Below are positions 6,005-7,304 of a DNA stretch of 7,304 bases, piece after piece. The notes beneath the pieces were generated by a model. It had not been told where the DNA came from and ran no database searches. It saw only the letters and a program-made list of their open reading frames with translations. Every line of letters starts with the position of its first letter. The stretch's first letter is position 1. The translations under genes were made by a program, and so were the position numbers. Source of the DNA: an uncultured Ruminococcus sp. (GTDB lineage Bacteria; Bacillota; Clostridia; Oscillospirales; Acutalibacteraceae); contig USJJ01000056.1 of assembly GCA_900554995.1 (NCBI GenBank), positions 1 through 7,304 of the forward strand, read 5' to 3'.

Positions 6005-6863
6005 GAAAAAGAGCGTCGTTATCATTTCGGCAATCCTTGTTATTGCCGTCACGGCAACGCTTGTTCTTATTCCGCTTATCAGGAGAAACTCGGGCAGCAG
6101 ATATATGCGTGAGGATCTTCGGAATGTCGATAACGTTACGCTTATATCGCACTGTATTGAAATCAACGGAGTTAAAAATTCCGTTGCAGGCTTCAAGGAG
6201 TGTGTAAGGCTCGGAGCAAAAGCCGTCATCGTTGATCTTTGTTTTAAAAAAGACGGAACTCCTGTTATTTCAGACAGCTATTCGACAGCAGACAGTGCCG
6301 AAACCGTCGAGAATCTTTTCAAGACGATGAGTGACGTCAGGTATAAAGAAATCGGTGTTTATTTAAACATTATTCAGCTCTCCGATCTTTCACGGCTTAA
6401 CAGCCTTGCAGTCGTTTACAACATTCTTGACCGAGTATTTTTGATCGGCATTGATTCAGAGCATTACGACCTGATTAACACCGACGACACTATTATTCCG
6501 TTCCTTTTGGACTATAACTTTCGGGACAGCGAACTTAACGCTTTAAAAAAAGGCAGCTTTACACGCCCCGATATACTTGAAAAATACGGCGCAACAGGGC
6601 TTGTTCTCCCCTCTTCACAAATATCCGAAGAACTTGTAGAGGCTCTCAATGACTATGGCATACTTTACATTGTGAACGTAACGGACGAAAGCTCCGATAT
6701 GTGTCAGACTCTTCTTAAAGGAGCGAACAACGTTATTGTTCCCGATATTGAAAAAGCGAGCAGGACAATGAACGAATGGACCATTGAAATGCAAAAGAGG
6801 TACAAGGAATCGGTTGATAAATCGATAAAAGCTCTTTCCGAGAAAGAGAAAGGTAATAAATAA
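5994..6863 (+). CDS. Membrane-anchored degenerate GDPD-fold protein
   Basis: This 289-residue protein looks like a glycerophosphodiester phosphodiesterase (GDPD) TIM barrel that has lost its catalytic set. Lysines at 2-6 and a hydrophobic segment at 7-29 suggest an N-terminal anchor with the rest outside the cell. VTLISHCIEINGVKNSVAGF (48-67) aligns by eye with the GDPD 'IAHRG...PENTLAAF' motif, and the segment 76-93 with 'IELDV...KDGVPVV'. The first His (H53) and the Asp (D81) remain. The Arg is C54, the Glu two before D81 is I79, and the second catalytic His position is D94. Barrel-end motifs GATGLVLPSS (199-208) and ILYIVNVTDESSDM (223-236) match late GDPD strands. It is probably non-enzymatic, perhaps ligand-binding or structural. 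It overlaps nahK and precedes the response regulator by 27 nt. The C-terminus is charged and helical. The stop is TAA. Confidence 0.7.
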   Translation: MKAEKKSVVIISAILVIAVTATLVLIPLIRRNSGSRYMREDLRNVDNVTLISHCIEINGVKNSVAGFKECVRLGAKAVIVDLCFKKDGTPVISDSYSTADSAETVENLFKTMSDVRYKEIGVYLNIIQLSDLSRLNSLAVVYNILDRVFLIGIDSEHYDLINTDDTIIPFLLDYNFRDSELNALKKGSFTRPDILEKYGATGLVLPSSQISEELVEALNDYGILYIVNVTDESSDMCQTLLKGANNVIVPDIEKASRTMNEWTIEMQKRYKESVDKSIKALSEKEKGNK

Positions 6864-6877
6864 AAATTTCAGAAAAC

Positions 6878-6882
6878 AGGAG
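6878..6882 (+). promoter_or_regulatory. Ribosome binding site fixing the response-regulator start
   Basis: AGGAG lies 8 nt before the ATG at 6891. A GTG at 6882 in the same frame overlaps this site and so cannot be the start. Confidence 0.8.
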
Positions 6883-6890
6883 TGGTCAAT

Positions 6891-7280
6891 ATGGCAAAAA
6901 TTCTTATTGCGGATGACGAAAGCAAGCTTCGCAGACTTGTTTGCGACTTTCTCAGACGTTCGGGACATACCCCCGTTGAGGCAAGCACAGGTCGGGAGGT
7001 TCTCGATATTTTTAATTCGGACGAAAAAATTGATCTGTATCTTCTTGATATTATGATTCCCGAGATTGACGGTTGGGAGCTCTGTCGTCAGATCCGTAAA
7101 ACATCGTCTGTTCCGATCATTCTTTTGACTGCAAGAAGCGCCGAGTATGACGAGATAATGGGATTCGACGCAGGTGCGGACGATTACGTTACAAAGCCGT
7201 TCAGCCTTGCTGTTCTTATGAAGAGAATCGATGTTTTGCTTAAACGTTCATCATCGGGCAAGGTCTTGTCCCGCTTATAG
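6891..7280 (+). CDS. Response regulator receiver, possibly broken OmpR type
   Basis: This is a phosphorylation-dependent signalling domain that receives a phosphate from a histidine kinase. Counting from the ATG at 6891, all key residues are present: acidic pair D8/D9 (ILIADDE), phospho-acceptor D53 (LLDIMIP), switch T80 (LLTARS) and K102 (YVTKPF). The sequence EIDGWELCRQIR followed by AGADDYVTKPFSLAVLMKRIDVLLKR is typical of OmpR/PhoB-family receivers. The frame closes at TAG (7278-7280) after 129 residues, about 10 past the receiver, where the linker and winged-helix domain would normally follow. Either it is a stand-alone receiver or the frame is interrupted; the -1 frame stays open to the window edge. 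AGGAG (6878-6882) fixes the start. It lies 27 nt after the GDPD-like gene, with no terminator between, so it is probably in the same operon. Confidence 0.85.
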   Translation: MAKILIADDESKLRRLVCDFLRRSGHTPVEASTGREVLDIFNSDEKIDLYLLDIMIPEIDGWELCRQIRKTSSVPIILLTARSAEYDEIMGFDAGADDYVTKPFSLAVLMKRIDVLLKRSSSGKVLSRL

Positions 7281-7304
7281 GTCATCACGACGTCAACTTT
7301 GTTT

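Overview
The window looks like a chromosomal piece from a Gram-positive, anaerobic-type Clostridia bacterium, probably Oscillospiraceae/Ruminococcus-like. This placement is inferred from several signs: strong AGGAGG-type ribosome binding sites, near-consensus sigma-A promoters with 17-bp spacers, two lipoproteins of Firmicutes type (one with a DUF4474-like domain), the rpsO-pnp gene order, and moderate GC with much CTT/CCG/GTC codon use. No mobile element, CRISPR array, rRNA or tRNA was seen.

Layout. Positions 1-119 hold the tail of an unidentified rightward gene and its intrinsic terminator. It converges on a leftward block running from 4728 down to 165. From its promoter end, that block contains: (i) a promoter at 4761-4789; (ii) a DUF4474-like lipoprotein with a zinc ribbon and a Gly/Ser/Asn linker (3472-4728); (iii) a small, closely coupled lipoprotein (3089-3466) and a terminator near 3056-3082; (iv) a separate strong promoter (3004-3032), a structured leader and rpsO (2629-2892); (v) a 188-nt spacer with two RNA-like structures; (vi) pnp (227-2440) and its terminator (165-209).

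A divergent promoter (4813-4841) drives a rightward set. It contains an N-acetylhexosamine 1-kinase (nahK-like, 4874-6004), a membrane-anchored protein with a degenerate glycerophosphodiester phosphodiesterase fold (5994-6863, overlapping nahK by 11 nt), and a response-regulator receiver (6891-7280). The receiver's frame closes just where an OmpR-type DNA-binding domain would be expected to begin.

How the genes fit together. rpsO and pnp are housekeeping translation/RNA-decay genes that commonly share a transcript and autoregulate through their leaders, and the RNA structures here fit that pattern. The two lipoproteins form a cell-surface pair of unknown role. The rightward set combines amino-sugar salvage, an apparently catalytically dead membrane protein and a signalling gene. 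No known single pathway explains that combination. The most unusual items are the pseudo-GDPD protein, the zinc-ribbon lipoprotein, the two leader RNAs and the interrupted response regulator.
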